Part shown: positions 44,787 through 57,450 of the stretch, one piece after another
How the letters are laid out: every line of letters begins with the position of its first letter
Numbering within the stretch: the stretch's first letter is position 1
Assembly: GCF_000327385.1 (NCBI RefSeq)
Contig: NW_008707425.1
Span: 602,081-666,080 of the forward strand
Source: Lottia gigantea
Taxonomy: Eukaryota > Mollusca > Gastropoda > Lottiidae
Length of the DNA: 64,000 bases
Direction of reading: 5' to 3'
Made by a program: the position numbers and the translations under genes
Notes under the pieces: generated by a model
What the model saw: only the letters and a program-made list of their open reading frames with translations
Database searches by the model: none
Told to the model about the DNA's origin: nothing

Positions 44787-45992
44787 CTGAAATGACAAAA
44801 TACAAATTATAAGTTACTACAAAAAGATTTGCAACAAGAAAGCATCAGTCCTAAGCTACTTTTTTTCTTTTTCAAGGATCACCTTCCACATTTCTCAGGA
44901 TGTTATTCACAATATGATGATTTTCCACAAAATTTCCATATCAGTCAAGCTTAAATATTCAGAAAACAAAAGCAAAAAAATAAAAAAATACAAAGAAAAT
45001 AGATCAAATTACCATCTTAATTAGGGGATTAATTAATCAGGCAATGATAATATTATTACGTGATGAGATAAAGGTGTGTTACCAATCAAGATACAAGTGA
45101 TGATAGATATTTTGTTGATTTATGGTAGAGAATTTGGACATTGAAAACGGTAGGTCCCGTGAAAATTTGGTTTAAGAAAAAAACAAAAAATCTGTAGAAT
45201 TGGGCATCCTGTCGGTAGAGCTGTAGACATCATGCAAAAGTGGTAGAAACCTGATAACATCGATAGATTACACATGTATGCAAAGTTTTCATACAATAAT
45301 ATGTTAAGAAGTAAGGTGGATTGTGGGTAGAGAACTAATTCCTAAATCCCACCAATTTCCGAAAAACTTGAGTTCTGTTTTTTTGACCCCAACATAGCTG
45401 ATACCCTTAAAGCATCTGCAAATATCAGACTCGTGAGATGACTTATTCAAAATCACCAGACTTTAACACCACATTAAGATTAAAAGCCACAGCTACTAAT
45501 TGTTTGATGTTACCAAGCAATTGTCAAGTCAAATTTCTAACGCTCAAACCAACCAACTGTGCTACAGAACAATATTTATATTGATCAAAAAGAAATTTGT
45601 CTGGATCTTTAGTGTAAATGTAAAATAAATTTATTCAGCTCTTTAATTTAGGAAGGTAATAAAAGTTGTATCTGGAGGCCATGTGGAAACAGATATACAT
45701 GTATTATAATTAACCTAGAAGGTTATTACTAGCTTGTTAATATGAAATGTTTCTGTATGTTAAAATATATGAGTTGAGCCATCAACCACCCAGCACAAGT
45801 GGAAGGTAATACTTATTCTTGAAAGCTATGGTTTGCCATTTTTGGGGATTGATTGGGGTCTTGAATATTTGTAAATAGTAAGACGCCCAAATTCCATATT
45901 TTCATAACATACCAATTTTCTAGAAAGGAAGTGAAAAGTTTAATTTGGAGAAATTCGGTATTTCAATAAGGGTCAAGTTATATGACTGCTTC

Positions 45993-46318
45993 TTAAAGAT
46001 GGGTTTCCTTATTTTTTTAGAGTCAAATTAAGCTAACTATTTGATTAATTGATGTTTCTAATGAATTATCATGTATTTTTAATCATATCATTATGTTCTT
46101 ATTGCATATAACTAAGAGTTTTAACCAATCATAAATGTCCATGTATATACAGTGTACTAAATGGGCTGATAATTCTCTTCTAATTTAGCTTATTATGAAT
46201 TAATTATGGACATGTGAGACAAACTGGTATTTTTCGAAGTCATTAGAAAACCTCTACTTTCTATTCATATAAATGTTAGAATTTTCATATAAACGAAAAT
46301 ATGGGAACCCATCTTTAA
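45993..46318 (+). mobile_element. MITE, TTAAAGATGGGT family, copy 3 (complete)
   Basis: Starts TTAAAGATGGGTTTCC and ends GGGAACCCATCTTTAA, near-perfect 15-bp inverted ends inside TTAA. Confidence 0.8.
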
Positions 46319-47790
46319 GTTTTTCTGGTCTATTGGTTAAAAACTGACTTGCAAGTTGATTGGTCTCATTTTTGCAACCAATTATGCACCAACAGATCAA
46401 GTGTATTCATAATAGACCTCTCCTGAAATTCTGCTTTAAGGCATGGTTCACCCTTTTCAGAGCTTGATTTCAGTTTCAATTATAAGTAAATAGAATTCAG
46501 ATGTACCAGAACCTTAAAATTGAAGAATTCCTTCAAAAATATCTCAAACTAGGGATTTTACTTTTTCTTTCACCAGTTTATCTGCTGTCTGAAAATGAGG
46601 GTTCCCAAAAAGGTCTATGATAGGAAGTATGGTGTACGGATGATTTTTTTGATATCCAGTCCTTAACAATTCTTCATTATGGTAGAGTCTTATTGTGGAC
46701 TCCCGAAATCATCCGTTATGATAGAGTCTTGAAAAAAGCAAGTTGTTAATATAATTTTCAAACACTTATTGTGAAATTTCTATGGTAGGCTGTTTCTGAG
46801 ACCAAGATACAAAAATGTTGAACCATGACCTTTAACGTCCTTTTAATTGTTGACTTCTGCATCAATTGTATTGAGTTCAGTTTTTGTTCCAGTCAGATCA
46901 ATGGAAAGAAAACGATTTTTTTCTCCTAGAAGGAAGTCTCAATAACTTTTCAATGACACTTGTAAGTAGAATTGATGGTGATGTTGTGTGATAAATCATC
47001 CACAACAATATTGAGTACACTTGAAGTTTTATTAGCAGGTCATGACATCACATGAAATAATTGAATACCAATATTCTAAGCTGGTCACACTAACCTGAAA
47101 TTCTGGACAGCTTTTAGTGCTTGACATAAAATGAAAAGTATAAAAACACTTAACTCTTATCTATGTCGACAGAGAGAGTGAAATAATGTTCATAATGAAC
47201 ATCAGATACTTAGTTTGTCCGCAAAAATATAAACCATGCTGACAATTTTAATTGCCTCTGAGTTATTCACGTTCTTTTATAAAATCAGTAAAATGTGCAG
47301 GAAACTAGGTTTATAACACCTAGATGAGATATTCAACAGTATGTTTCTAGGTGTATGTTATTTTATTACAATCATAAAAGCTATAGTTCTCCAGCTAATA
47401 GTTTTTGTGATATCCATAATATGGTCAACCACCAAATATCACAAGAGCAAACAAAATAATGGAAAAAGATAGCAATAAGTGTCTCCAATTCACTTACAAG
47501 GTTAACTTGGGGCAGTTTGTGTATGGAAATGGCCCTTCTTTGACTATGATTAACCCAAATGAAAATTTATCCAGACAATCTGTAAATCAAATGAAGATGC
47601 ATATATTGTTTCGGCAGAAAATTCTGACAAATTCGCACATTCTTTAAATATAAATCAACACTTGATGGTCCATTGTAACTTATAAATAAGTTTACAATCA
47701 CATTTTCAATTGCCACCAAATTTTTATGAAATGCAAATCAAAATCAAAATGAAAATTGATCAATCAAATCTGAGATGTGTGTGACTAAAA

Positions 47791-48176
47791 GTGCATTCAG
47801 ACGACAAAAGTTAAGGTAGCTTAACTATCAATCGTCCTTCGAGCCTAGTATTTCTAGTCGTCTGAATGTGACCAGTCAAACTTAAGCTGACTGAACTTGC
47901 ACCTACTTCTGAGGTGGCTTAAAACCTGACTTGGAATGCTTTTGCCATCTGAACACTACTGGCTAACATTTAGCGTGTATCGTGTCTGTGCATGCGCAAT
48001 CGTCTAAAAAATATTCACGCCATTATTACCTATGTCATAATGCACATGAACTTCCCAGGTAGATGTCAAAGCTTGCTTAAGTTTTATGTCTGTCTGAACG
48101 CGCACCAAAAAACAGTAAACCAGACTCAAAGAACGGTTAATAGTTAAGCTGCCTTAACTTAAGTCATCTGAACGTA
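47791..48176. mobile_element. MITE with ~40-bp inverted repeats (GTGCATTCAGACGAC)
   Basis: Left GTGCATTCAGACGACAAAAG, then TTAAGGTAGCTTAACTAT. The reversed right end reads GTACGTTCAGATGACTTAAG, then TTAAGGCAGCTTAACTAT. The interior has more CpG than the surroundings. Superfamily unknown; no ORF. Confidence 0.75.
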
Positions 48177-49209
48177 CTACAATAGCAAATCAAATTTTTC
48201 ATCTAAATGAAACCCTACTATTAAATTCCTTTAATAACATTTCAAAGTGTGGTAAACCCTTATATATTAGACAGAGGAAGAGTAAGTAAGATTATATTAA
48301 GTATTGCCAGGGATAACAATCATATATAGGAAGTATTATCTACTACTAGTACAATCATAAGTAATATCTGAGAAAACATATGTTGGCAATATCTTCTAAA
48401 TAAATACTCAGATTAACTATCTCTATCTACACCTCACACAATATAATATATCAGTCTAATTTAATTAACTAGAGAATTTCTACTGTTTGTAGTGGGAAAT
48501 TCTTGGAATTATATCAAGGATAAGGAGTTTCAATAAGTTTCATTGATTTCAATTTCCAGTGGGAGATTGATAGTGAGAACTTGAAAAATTCCTTGCCAGA
48601 CAAAGAAATATACACCCACTAGCAGATTTGATTTTAAAGAAGATTATTTGGCTGTAAAGTAACAATCACCAGTATGAACAATATTACGAAGTTTTTCAAA
48701 ATCCAACAAGAATTGTGCCACTTAACAAGCTAAAAATTCATCGTTTTTTTCAAGAATAAGTGCAATATCAAATATATTTTTGTGATTTTCAATAGGGTTC
48801 ATCCTTTTGTGATTCTAGAGTATTTATGAGCAATTGTGAACGGACATGGCCTCAGATAACAGAGCAAAAATATGCTGTTCAATGAAATATGAAATAAAAA
48901 CTGTATTCCAATGTCTATGGTTCCTGTAATTCCACAAAATCAAAGTAGATTGTGATATCACAATTACCAATTACTAGAATTATTTTAGTCTGCTTTCTGT
49001 ATAATTTGAACTATAAGTGTTCTTATACACTAGATCAGACTTTTGAATGACTTTGAATTTAAGTGTTAAGGATATGGCAATGGTATAAATTGTAAGCTAA
49101 CAACTGAGATTGGCAGAATAACCTGTTCCTATATTTGACAGGCAATCATTCATATTACTCAAAGACAATATTTACCTTCTGAAAATAATATACTAAATTT
49201 ATTATAATA

Positions 49210-49842
49210 TTAGCTCTTTGCCGGCTTTTTTGTGTTTCCACTGACAAATTGCCGAACTGTTAGCGTTCGGAAACCGTAACGGTTCGGCAATTGAAGCTTT
49301 TCTCGTTCGGCAATTTATTGGGGGCCAAATGAAAGCCGGCTTTCGTTTACTCAGTGGAAACACAAAAAGCCGCCTTTTTTCTCGTTCGGCAATAGGGGGC
49401 GTACTTGTCTTTCCGGCAGCGCGCGCAACTTTAAAAATGGCAGCTTCCATAGCAAACGGAAAAAAGAATTCTTATCAGAATCAAAACCAGCATTTGAACT
49501 TTCTTTCGTCGCTGCAAGTATCTACGAATGTCCAAGTTACATCCACTGTAAGAATTGTGTTTTCTCTTCTCTTTAACTAAAAATTTATATCGAAGTTAAT
49601 ATCGAATTGGTCGCCATTATTGCTTTGTTTACCTTAAATGGTCATGCGCAATAATGTACTTCCGATTTAACGATAGTCTTGACATCGCGTGCTGTCAATA
49701 ATGTGCGACTTTATGATCGAGACCAAAGTCGTTCGGGAACCAGAAAAACTCAGTGTAAACGCAACGTGTTCGGCAATAAAGCTAGCTCTAAGCTAGCTTA
49801 GAGCTAGCTTTCCTTCACAATTGTCAGTGGAAACGCAGTTCT
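49210..49842. repeat. Composite CpG-rich element with GTTTCCACTGACAA inverted ends
   Basis: GTGTTTCCACTGACAAATTG (49231) and, reversed at the right, GCGTTTCCACTGACAATTG. Nested inside, GCCGGCTTTTTTGTGTTTCC (49218) pairs with ACACAAAAAGCCGCC (about 49361-49375), so a smaller inverted repeat of about 160 bp sits at the left. TTCGGCAAT/ATTGCCGAA words recur. A relative lies at 54188-54347. Confidence 0.6.
49437..49547 (+). CDS. Weak candidate first exon of a small + strand gene
   Basis: After a CpG-dense stretch (CCGGCAGCGCGCGCAAC), ATG in a good context (AAAAATGGC) opens a frame beginning MAASIANGKKNSYQNQNQHL, 37 codons, to a strong donor ACT|GTAAGA at 49548. The first residues look like a real N-terminus. 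However, it sits inside the composite repeat above, and no in-phase second exon was found, so it could belong to the element or be chance. Confidence 0.3.
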
Positions 49843-51711
49843 TCATTGTAAGAATGATAGAATGTTAGATAAGAGGAATGTATTTTTAGAAACAGGATTG
49901 AAATAAAGGTAGTTATGTAAATAATCTAAAGAAGGTAAACTGATATTCAACAATGGTTCATTATTTTCTTATAAGTTTACTTTGACATCTTATACTATTA
50001 GTGTAGTTCTTATAGGTATTACTTATAGACCTTCTAATGTAGAACTATTCAAACAGTAAATACATGAATGTGTCTTTTCTCAGTCAACAAATCTCAGATC
50101 TAACTAATCTACTAGGCTACAATGACAAAGTTTCCACCCAATGTCAATGATCTCCAACATTTACTCTACTTATATGTGAAATTTCAATTACTTCAAGGTA
50201 AATAACTCAGATATTTCTAGGTCAAAAGTGACCAAGTTAGAACTTATCATTTTCTTACAACCTACATATTGTATACCAAAGCTTTATATAAATTAAAATA
50301 ACAAATAATTCTGGAAAATAGCATTTGAGGAAAAACAATAAAATTTTGTGTCGTCCTTTACCTTACAAATTTGGATGAAATTTTGAGTTTTACATCCTAC
50401 ATTTTTTAGATATTTTCTTATGACATAGGGCATGCAGTGTGCAGTGAGGAAAATATTGCTAACACATAGCCATTAGCCAACTCTCTGAATTTGATGACAC
50501 CAATTCAGGCTGAAAATCTGATTTTAAGTATGTTTTGTTCCAAGATAGGCTTTAGATTAACCATAAAGGAATCAAGATCTCTCAGGACAAAACAGTTAAA
50601 ACAAAATATTTGATAGGTTATTACTCTATGGTACAGATGTTAAGTATATTAGTAGCAGACTAGTGTCTAGTAGGTAGATCTCACCTCCTGATCTTACCTA
50701 AATACCTACAATTTACTGGTCTATAAACAATAGAATACCTATCTCTACATCTTTAAAGATAGACTACAGCCTTATTTGAATTGGAAATATGCCGAGATGA
50801 ATCTTGAATACTATTACCGTAACCCTTTTATTGTATTCAAGACCACAATCATTTTTACCATGTTTCACCTTGAATTGCACGAAAAAACAAATTTTGAGAT
50901 CACACGAGTTTTTTTTCAAAGAAATGGTGCTCTTGTTTCTTAGACCCTCACATGAATAGTATGTGCAAGACTCTATTAACCAGACTTCAGTTGACACAAG
51001 ATTAACAGAGCATGGTTACAAATGGACTTGGTGACTGTTACTATAGAGAACATGCATGCCTTCTGAAAATGCAAACATGATAATTTTTCGAAGCAAAAGT
51101 CTTCATTATCCAATCAAATTCAGCTATTTTGACCAATAAAAAGTATTTTCTCAAAAGTTGCAATGGAATGCTAAGCCATTAAAAGACAGACCCCAAAACA
51201 ATTCAGTAAGAAATCTATCTGGCACATTCCCTTTAAGTGTCTTAAGAATACATTGAAAGGTTAAAGAGTTACTTGTATACTTGACCAATTTATAACATTC
51301 AAAGAAAGGCCATACGTCTATCAGATCACATAATCTCTTTATAGAATCAGGGGCAATAACTCTTGACATTCTGACACTGATTGAATCAAGTATTTTTTCA
51401 CATGTAGTGTTGATAAATGGAATGTTAAATATAGCTCAGAGTTAGTCTGGTAAGTCAAGAGCACATCCCTGACATACCATATAGAATCTAACACCTCAAC
51501 AGATTGGGGAAACTAAACCACACTCTAGCTTCACAAATTCCTTTTTTATGTCAAGTCCATGTTTGAACCTCTCTAAAAAAAAAGCCACATTTTCATCCAA
51601 TCAGCAGTTGTTAAATTTTCTATTAAGTGGAAAATTAATGGTTAAGGGTTTCACAGTCATGTGACTGTCATTTGACTGACAGCTAGTGTTAGTAAATAAT
51701 ATTTTATTCAG

Positions 51712-51792
51712 TACAATGTATGGTTGCTCTGTTCCTTCCATCTACTCCTGAACTACAAAATATGATCCAACTTTTACAAGAAAGATTGGCAC
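51712..51792 (+). CDS. Weak candidate internal exon (+ strand)
   Basis: Acceptor ATTTTATTCAG and donor CAC|GTACGT bound 81 nt with one open phase: MVALFLPSTPELQNMIQLLQ then ERLA, a helical, coding-like segment. It joins in phase to 52866-52903. No homologue recognised. Confidence 0.25.
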
Positions 51793-52865
51793 GTACGTAA
51801 CACCAAATATTGTTATAAAATAACATTTGATTTCTTGAAAATAAAAGAATATGTATGTTGTGTTGCATCAAGATGATAACTTTGAGTTTCTGAACATTTC
51901 TTAAATTTGTGAGGAATCTTTTTCAGCAAAAATTACAGAGACATAATTTGATGATTGCTTATTTTGGAAAGAGACCTCATTGTAACTGGTTGTAGGAGGC
52001 TCAGGTATACAACTTTTACATGGATTAGGGAGGTTTGGATTCTGACTGCACAAAATTGCTCCAAGAAATTTTGTATTTTACACAAGTCGTAAAATCCTAA
52101 CCATTAATCAAATATAATGAGACTAGAAATTCCAAGTAACAGGTTTATCAATTGATGTATGGTCAATGTGGGACATTTAATGGTTGGTAAGTTTTTTTCT
52201 GAATGCTAATTTTGGAACATGTATAGCTTCTATTTAACCAATGATTCCAGAAATTCTGATAAAACTTGACCAGATAATCATTAACTACCACCAAAAAAAA
52301 GTGACCTTAAAGTTTCCTGTCATGTTGATATTATGATCTGATATATTAGAAGGGAGCAAAATGAAACATAATACACATTAATAGGTTAGAAAAGCTCTTA
52401 GTTTTCAGTAAAAACACTGTAATATTCTGGGCTTGTTGATATGGTTACATAATCAGCAATATGAGTAAAACATCAATATAGATTTTACATGGTGTCACAC
52501 CCAACATTAATATATATTATTTAGAATTATCCTGTCCTTATGATACAATATGATAGCTTTACAATAACTTCTGTTTTTACTTCCATTTAATCAACAAACA
52601 GAATCAAAAAAATTCTCAAAAAAAAAAAAAAAAAATAGATTCAGCAACATATTCATTACATGTAACTTAACACTATATATAGAGAGGATCAATAGTTTTT
52701 GAAAAAAATAACCAAAGTTCCTCTTATAGATAATGTCCAGTTGTAGTCAGAAATAAAAACATGGTTAATTTTAATATATGTTTCTTCCCAATTATGGGTA
52801 GCAGATTAAGATATTGCATTGACATTTTTCTACAGAGGTAACCAAATCTTTCTTGTTTTTTTCAG

Positions 52866-52903
52866 TCCTTTGTGATAAACTTATCAAGGATCAAGTACTA
52901 TGA
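52866..52903 (+). CDS. Weak candidate terminal exon (+ strand)
   Basis: Acceptor CTTGTTTTTTTCAG ends at 52865. In phase with 51792 it reads LLCDKLIKDQVL and stops at 52901-52903, extending the helix. A different phase stays open for 38 codons to a TAA near 52983, so the reading is ambiguous. Confidence 0.22.
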
Positions 52904-54187
52904 ATATTATGTAGACTCTCTGAAACTCAAAAAATGGAATAAGATGTACAAGAAGAGCATTTACACAGTAACACAACTATAAATTCTGGGTGGAAATGTG
53001 ATTAGCATTGTAAGAAATATGCATGCTAGACTCTACACAAACTGTTTAGTTCTTTTACAAGTAGATCTGTTGTTACCATAGATACCAAACATTGTTGATT
53101 ATATAGTTACCATAGGGATGATTCATTCTGCTATATAAATATTACTCTTATACACTAATTTTACTATTTTCTTATCTCCATATTTTTATCTATATATATT
53201 ACTCAATGAACTTTTTACAGTTTTTGTAGAAACTTTAAGAAACATAAATTCCAATATTTTAGAATCATAAAAAAGAGTTTTCCAATTTAATTGATGTCTG
53301 ACTAAAACCAAAAATTTTTAATATGGAATGATTGCTGAAGTTCTCTTCTAACATTTCTTTTACAATGCCCAAAAATTATTACATGATATTCCTATGTCAG
53401 GATCTAACAAGAAAATGTTAACCTTCTGTCAGGACCCAAAAATACCAGTGTTCATATTGGAAATATTGGAAAAATAGGTACATTCAAATTTATTCTTCAA
53501 AATACATTCATTATTGTTGAGCTAGTAGTTTATCAAGATGTCAAGGTGCAAAACCCTTGCTAACTTATCTGTTGATCATACTTGATCAATGGTGATTAAT
53601 GATTATTTATCATTAAATAGATAAGTTCTACATGAAATAATCAGATTTCTATTGATATTTGTATTAAAGAAATAACTTATCAGTCAAGTGAACAGCAAAT
53701 GAAAAATTTTATACAAACATTTTAAAGAGATTCAAACAATGCATCTTGATCTTTTGTATAGTCATATAGTTTATTAGGGACAATTCTAGCTTTTATTTGC
53801 ACCATTTTGATTTCCGGCCTTTGTATGAGAGTCTGGTACTTCCAGAAAGAGTTGACCAGATATCACTATCATGCTTACCATTACAAAAGGTTAATTATAT
53901 TTTTTATAATAAACCAGTTTGTTCAATGATGATGGTATTAAAATGTTGCCTCAATTATTAATTTATTCAATCCCTTACTAAGATATGTCTTATGACATGT
54001 TTAGTTGAAATTCAGCTTACAATTGCATGACTCTTAATTTCTTTTGGCTAACAAGGTTGATCAACAACATGCAGTCTGCAACCAAGGAAATTTGTCCTGA
54101 ATAGCAACTTTTGCCTAGTGTTTTTTCAATAGTCAATGGAATTAAGGTCCAGTGCATATGAAGGATCTTTTGAATGAGATAAAGCTG

Positions 54188-54347
54188 TTAAGTGATAGCT
54201 GGCTTTAAGCTAGCTTTCAGTTGGCACGCGATAAATTGCCGAACACAAAAAGAGAGGTTTTCGTTTCCCGAACCGTAACAATTTGCCCAGTGGAAACATA
54301 CAAAAGCGAGCTTAAAGCCGGCTATTTTCCATAGTGGAAACAGTTAA
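54188..54347. mobile_element. Small inverted-repeat element related to 49210-49842
   Basis: ATAGCTGGCTTTAAGCTAGC (54194) and reversed AATAGCCGGCTTTAAGCTCGC at the right form the stem; ATTGCCGAAC and CAGTGGAAAC words are shared with 49210-49842. TTAA is present at both edges. Confidence 0.6.
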
Positions 54348-55519
54348 TTAAATGCTGTTTTCATGTCAGCCCATCTGACCTGTATCACTGACGAGGGGAA
54401 ATCAGGGTTGAATAATGTGATCGTACTCAGTTTTCTAAAAATTGTGGTCATATCTCAAACCTACAAATAATGTTTTAGAATCCTCAATAAATATCATTCC
54501 TTGGCCTTATTATTCAAATACTATAAAAACTAATTGTGAAGATTTTTACACGGTGGGTAGTTAAAATTAATTGTGTAGATATAATATAAGATAATTTTAC
54601 ATGACAGAATTCAACCATTAACTTATCTTTTTGAAAAAATAAAACTTCTTAAGCTCATTTTAGTGGAAAATAAACAGAATTTAAATATGACCTGTTGATG
54701 ATTTTGAAGCTGTGTCTTCAATCAATGTATTGCTACATATATTACTTGATTGAATTACAAAGTTTTTTTAAGATGGCTGCACACCATAATTTCATAACAA
54801 TGAAAATGATTAGGAATTCCCAACGCAATTTATGATCGCTATACCTATTTGCAACCATCCACAGCCAATACAAAATTTGTGCAAATACATGTTCAAGAAA
54901 TTTTTCCGACAATATTATTCATGATAGTCCTTATTCCATTTCTTACCCTTTTGATCAGACAAATGACCTTTCTTTCTTAAGCTTTTATAAATAATGATAA
55001 TTTGTTGTTTATATGGTTATATTGTTTGTGTGGCCTGTAGAATACAGTAGAATAATATGTTAAGGTTGTTTATCATCTAGTTGTTAATATAAATAGATAT
55101 CTTAATGATAAAAACACATTTTGTCTGCAGTCAAATACCTAAACACACACCAGACAATACTGTATTGAAGGTATCAAATGCCATGTTGCCAGGAGTTTCT
55201 ACCTCAGACAGATCTTGTGACATCATTTACACCCTTTGGGCAGCCATGAAAACACTGGTTAGGATTTCTTGTTAAGAAGCGCAGTAATTTTTTTTTCTTT
55301 GCCAAAACATATTACCATGTGTGGTTTGAAACAATGTTAAAACCAAATGGAAGCAACTGCAAGTTCTTCTTGTGGTCTGGCTTGCAAATTACAGATGGTT
55401 CAATTTTAATGAGTGTGTAAGGAAAAGTTTTTTTTAAACCAAGATACAGACTGGTCAAATAAAAAGTTTAAAAAATTCCAATTTTTCAGCAGTCAAAAAT
55501 TGGTCCTGATGATTTCTAA

Positions 55520-55690
55520 AGGTGCAAACAGACGATGTACGGAGTCCGGTGTCGGATTATCGGTACAATTGAAAATAGTAGAAGCGAAGTCGTGTCCGGT
55601 ACCGTACCTCATGTGTTCACTTGTTCTATTTTCCACTGTATTGATAATCCTCCATCTTACACCACACCAGACACAGAACATCGTCTATTC
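55520..55690. mobile_element. Palindromic MITE-like element (~155 bp)
   Basis: AGACGATGTACGGAGTCCGG (55532) and GGATTATCGGTACA pair with the reversed right half AGACGATGTTCTGTGTCTGG and GGATTATCAATACAGTGG; the arms meet at GAAAATAG/CTATTTTC. Confidence 0.65.
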
Positions 55691-56126
55691 CAGGCTTTAT
55701 TTATTTCATTCAAACCAACATCTTTCTTGTTATTGTTTAATTATTGCAATATGTGAAAAGCCAAGTTAATGTCAGTCTGGTTGAATGAAAGACAAGAGTC
55801 CATACCTGTTGAACTTGATTAAATCTGTTTAGATTAGTGTATATAAAGACATGAAACATATTATTTTATTTATTGATTGTTTATTTACCTTTATCACCTG
55901 TTTAAAATATACTAATATCTTACACAGTCTACAACCTGGGTCACAGGTGGTTATTTATCATAATACTGGTTTATTTCACCATATCCTTCATATATCAAAG
56001 GTGTTAATATACTAACTCTACCTGTTTCATTGAGAGAAAGAATACGACTAGGTGTTCCCTGTGTACAATATGAATGTTCAGTTCTTGATTTCTACCAGTC
56101 CTTCAACTTTCACCGATACTCCAAGC

Positions 56127-56472
56127 TAGTGCTGGGTATTGTCAATCATGTCACGATATGATACTTATCACGATACAATACATATCGTGATATGGGGTAA
56201 CCAGATAAAAAATTTCTATATACATTTATTCATTTATAACTGTGATATTTGGTAATATAGTTGATAGAAGTGGTTAGCGTCCACTGTCTTATAAAAAGTT
56301 TCTAACAATTTCAGTGAAAAAAATTGTTAATTCATAAAACAACTTATAAAATGCAGACTTTTTTTTATTGAATAATATGCATTGCCACGTATTGATATGA
56401 TACGCGTATCATGGCATGTCGTATCTGGATACATCAATTCACTGATATACTACTTCTACTGTGCACTCCTAG
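56127..56472. mobile_element. Probable hAT-like MITE rich in CGATA palindromes
   Basis: GTGCTGGGTATTGTCAATC followed by CACGATATGATACTTATCAC and ATATCGTGATA resembles the 'GTGCTGGGCGATA' ends of hAT MITEs; GATACGCGTATC lies at 56401. The right end near GTGCACTCCTAGC is a poor match, so boundaries are uncertain. Confidence 0.45.
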
Positions 56473-56509
56473 CATTGAATGCATTACCCATATCCATGTA
56501 CAGAGGGTT

Positions 56510-56880
56510 CGACTGGAATAATGATCACTGAACAGACAACACATGAAGTTCTTGGGAATTCCGTCTTCTAGCCGTTCCTTGGCCAATGCCCTTGATATTG
56601 ATCATTTCCTCACTATCCTTTTGAGGCAATAGAATTATATGTATCTAAGATCACATGAAGTACTTAAAGATCCTATCTACCAGTGTTTGGTCCTTGACAA
56701 AATCTCTTAGCATTGATGATTCCTTGCCCATTTACAACTTGTTTGACTGGCATAATGAAGCAAAAAGCTAAAACCCAGATTAGAACCCATGACTACTATT
56801 TCATTTGACATAACCATGTAAATGATTCCAATTCTGTTCAGTAGAAGACAGCTTTTAGTTGGGTCATAAAAGTTGCTTGC
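56510..56880 (-). repeat. tRNA-derived SINE family B, two degenerate fragments
   Basis: TTGGTCCTTGACAAAATCTC, CCCATTTACAACTTGTTTGA and AGAACCCATGACTACTA match the reverse-strand element at 36655-36965; a second partial copy with CCGTTCCTTGGCCAATGCCC lies at 56568. Confidence 0.55.
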
Positions 56881-57254
56881 CTTATCTTACAGACTCATAT
56901 TTCTATTTCCTCTCTCTGTAGTCAATTAATAGGCTAGAAACAGTCCCGTGTTAATAGGTTCAAATCTATTAGCAAGTGAATCATTCCTGTCATCTACTTA
57001 GTTCTTCATGGTTAATGATAATTGGGTGTGCCTCTTTAAACAGGTAGATAAAGTAATTATCACATGTATGACCTATACAAACCTCTATAGACTTGTTTAT
57101 CATGACACAATTATATATCAATTAGGTGTGAAATGTTGTTATTGACCTTTTAATAAGAGAAGATCAATGGATAGCGTAAATTAACATTATGTCCAGAGAA
57201 AGATTAATACTCCTACTATAGTTATTAATATAGTTGCCTACAATCACAGGGAGG

Positions 57255-57450
57255 GAGTTGAGGTGGCATAGTGATGTCTGTGAGGATCGAAGGTTCAATC
57301 CCAGTATAGGTCGATGTAATACCTTCAGATTTTTCAACATGGTTTCTCCCAGTCAGTGATGCAGGTCAGAGGGGCCGACATAGAAAAGGACTCTAGTCTT
57401 TCTAAGGGACAATAAATCGAAGCCTTGTGCGTTATTAAAGATCCACTTCC
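57255..57450 (+). repeat. tRNA-derived SINE family A, degenerate copy
   Basis: B box GGTTCAATCCC (about 57291), then CAGATTTTTCAACATGGTTT and GAGGGGCCGACATAG; it stops before the last third of the element. Confidence 0.75.

Noticed and set aside
50764-50997. 77-codon minus-strand frame as missing N-terminal exon of C2CD2L
   Set aside because: No transmembrane segment and no W...AW.LN pattern as in the TMEM24 N-terminus; no suitable donor.
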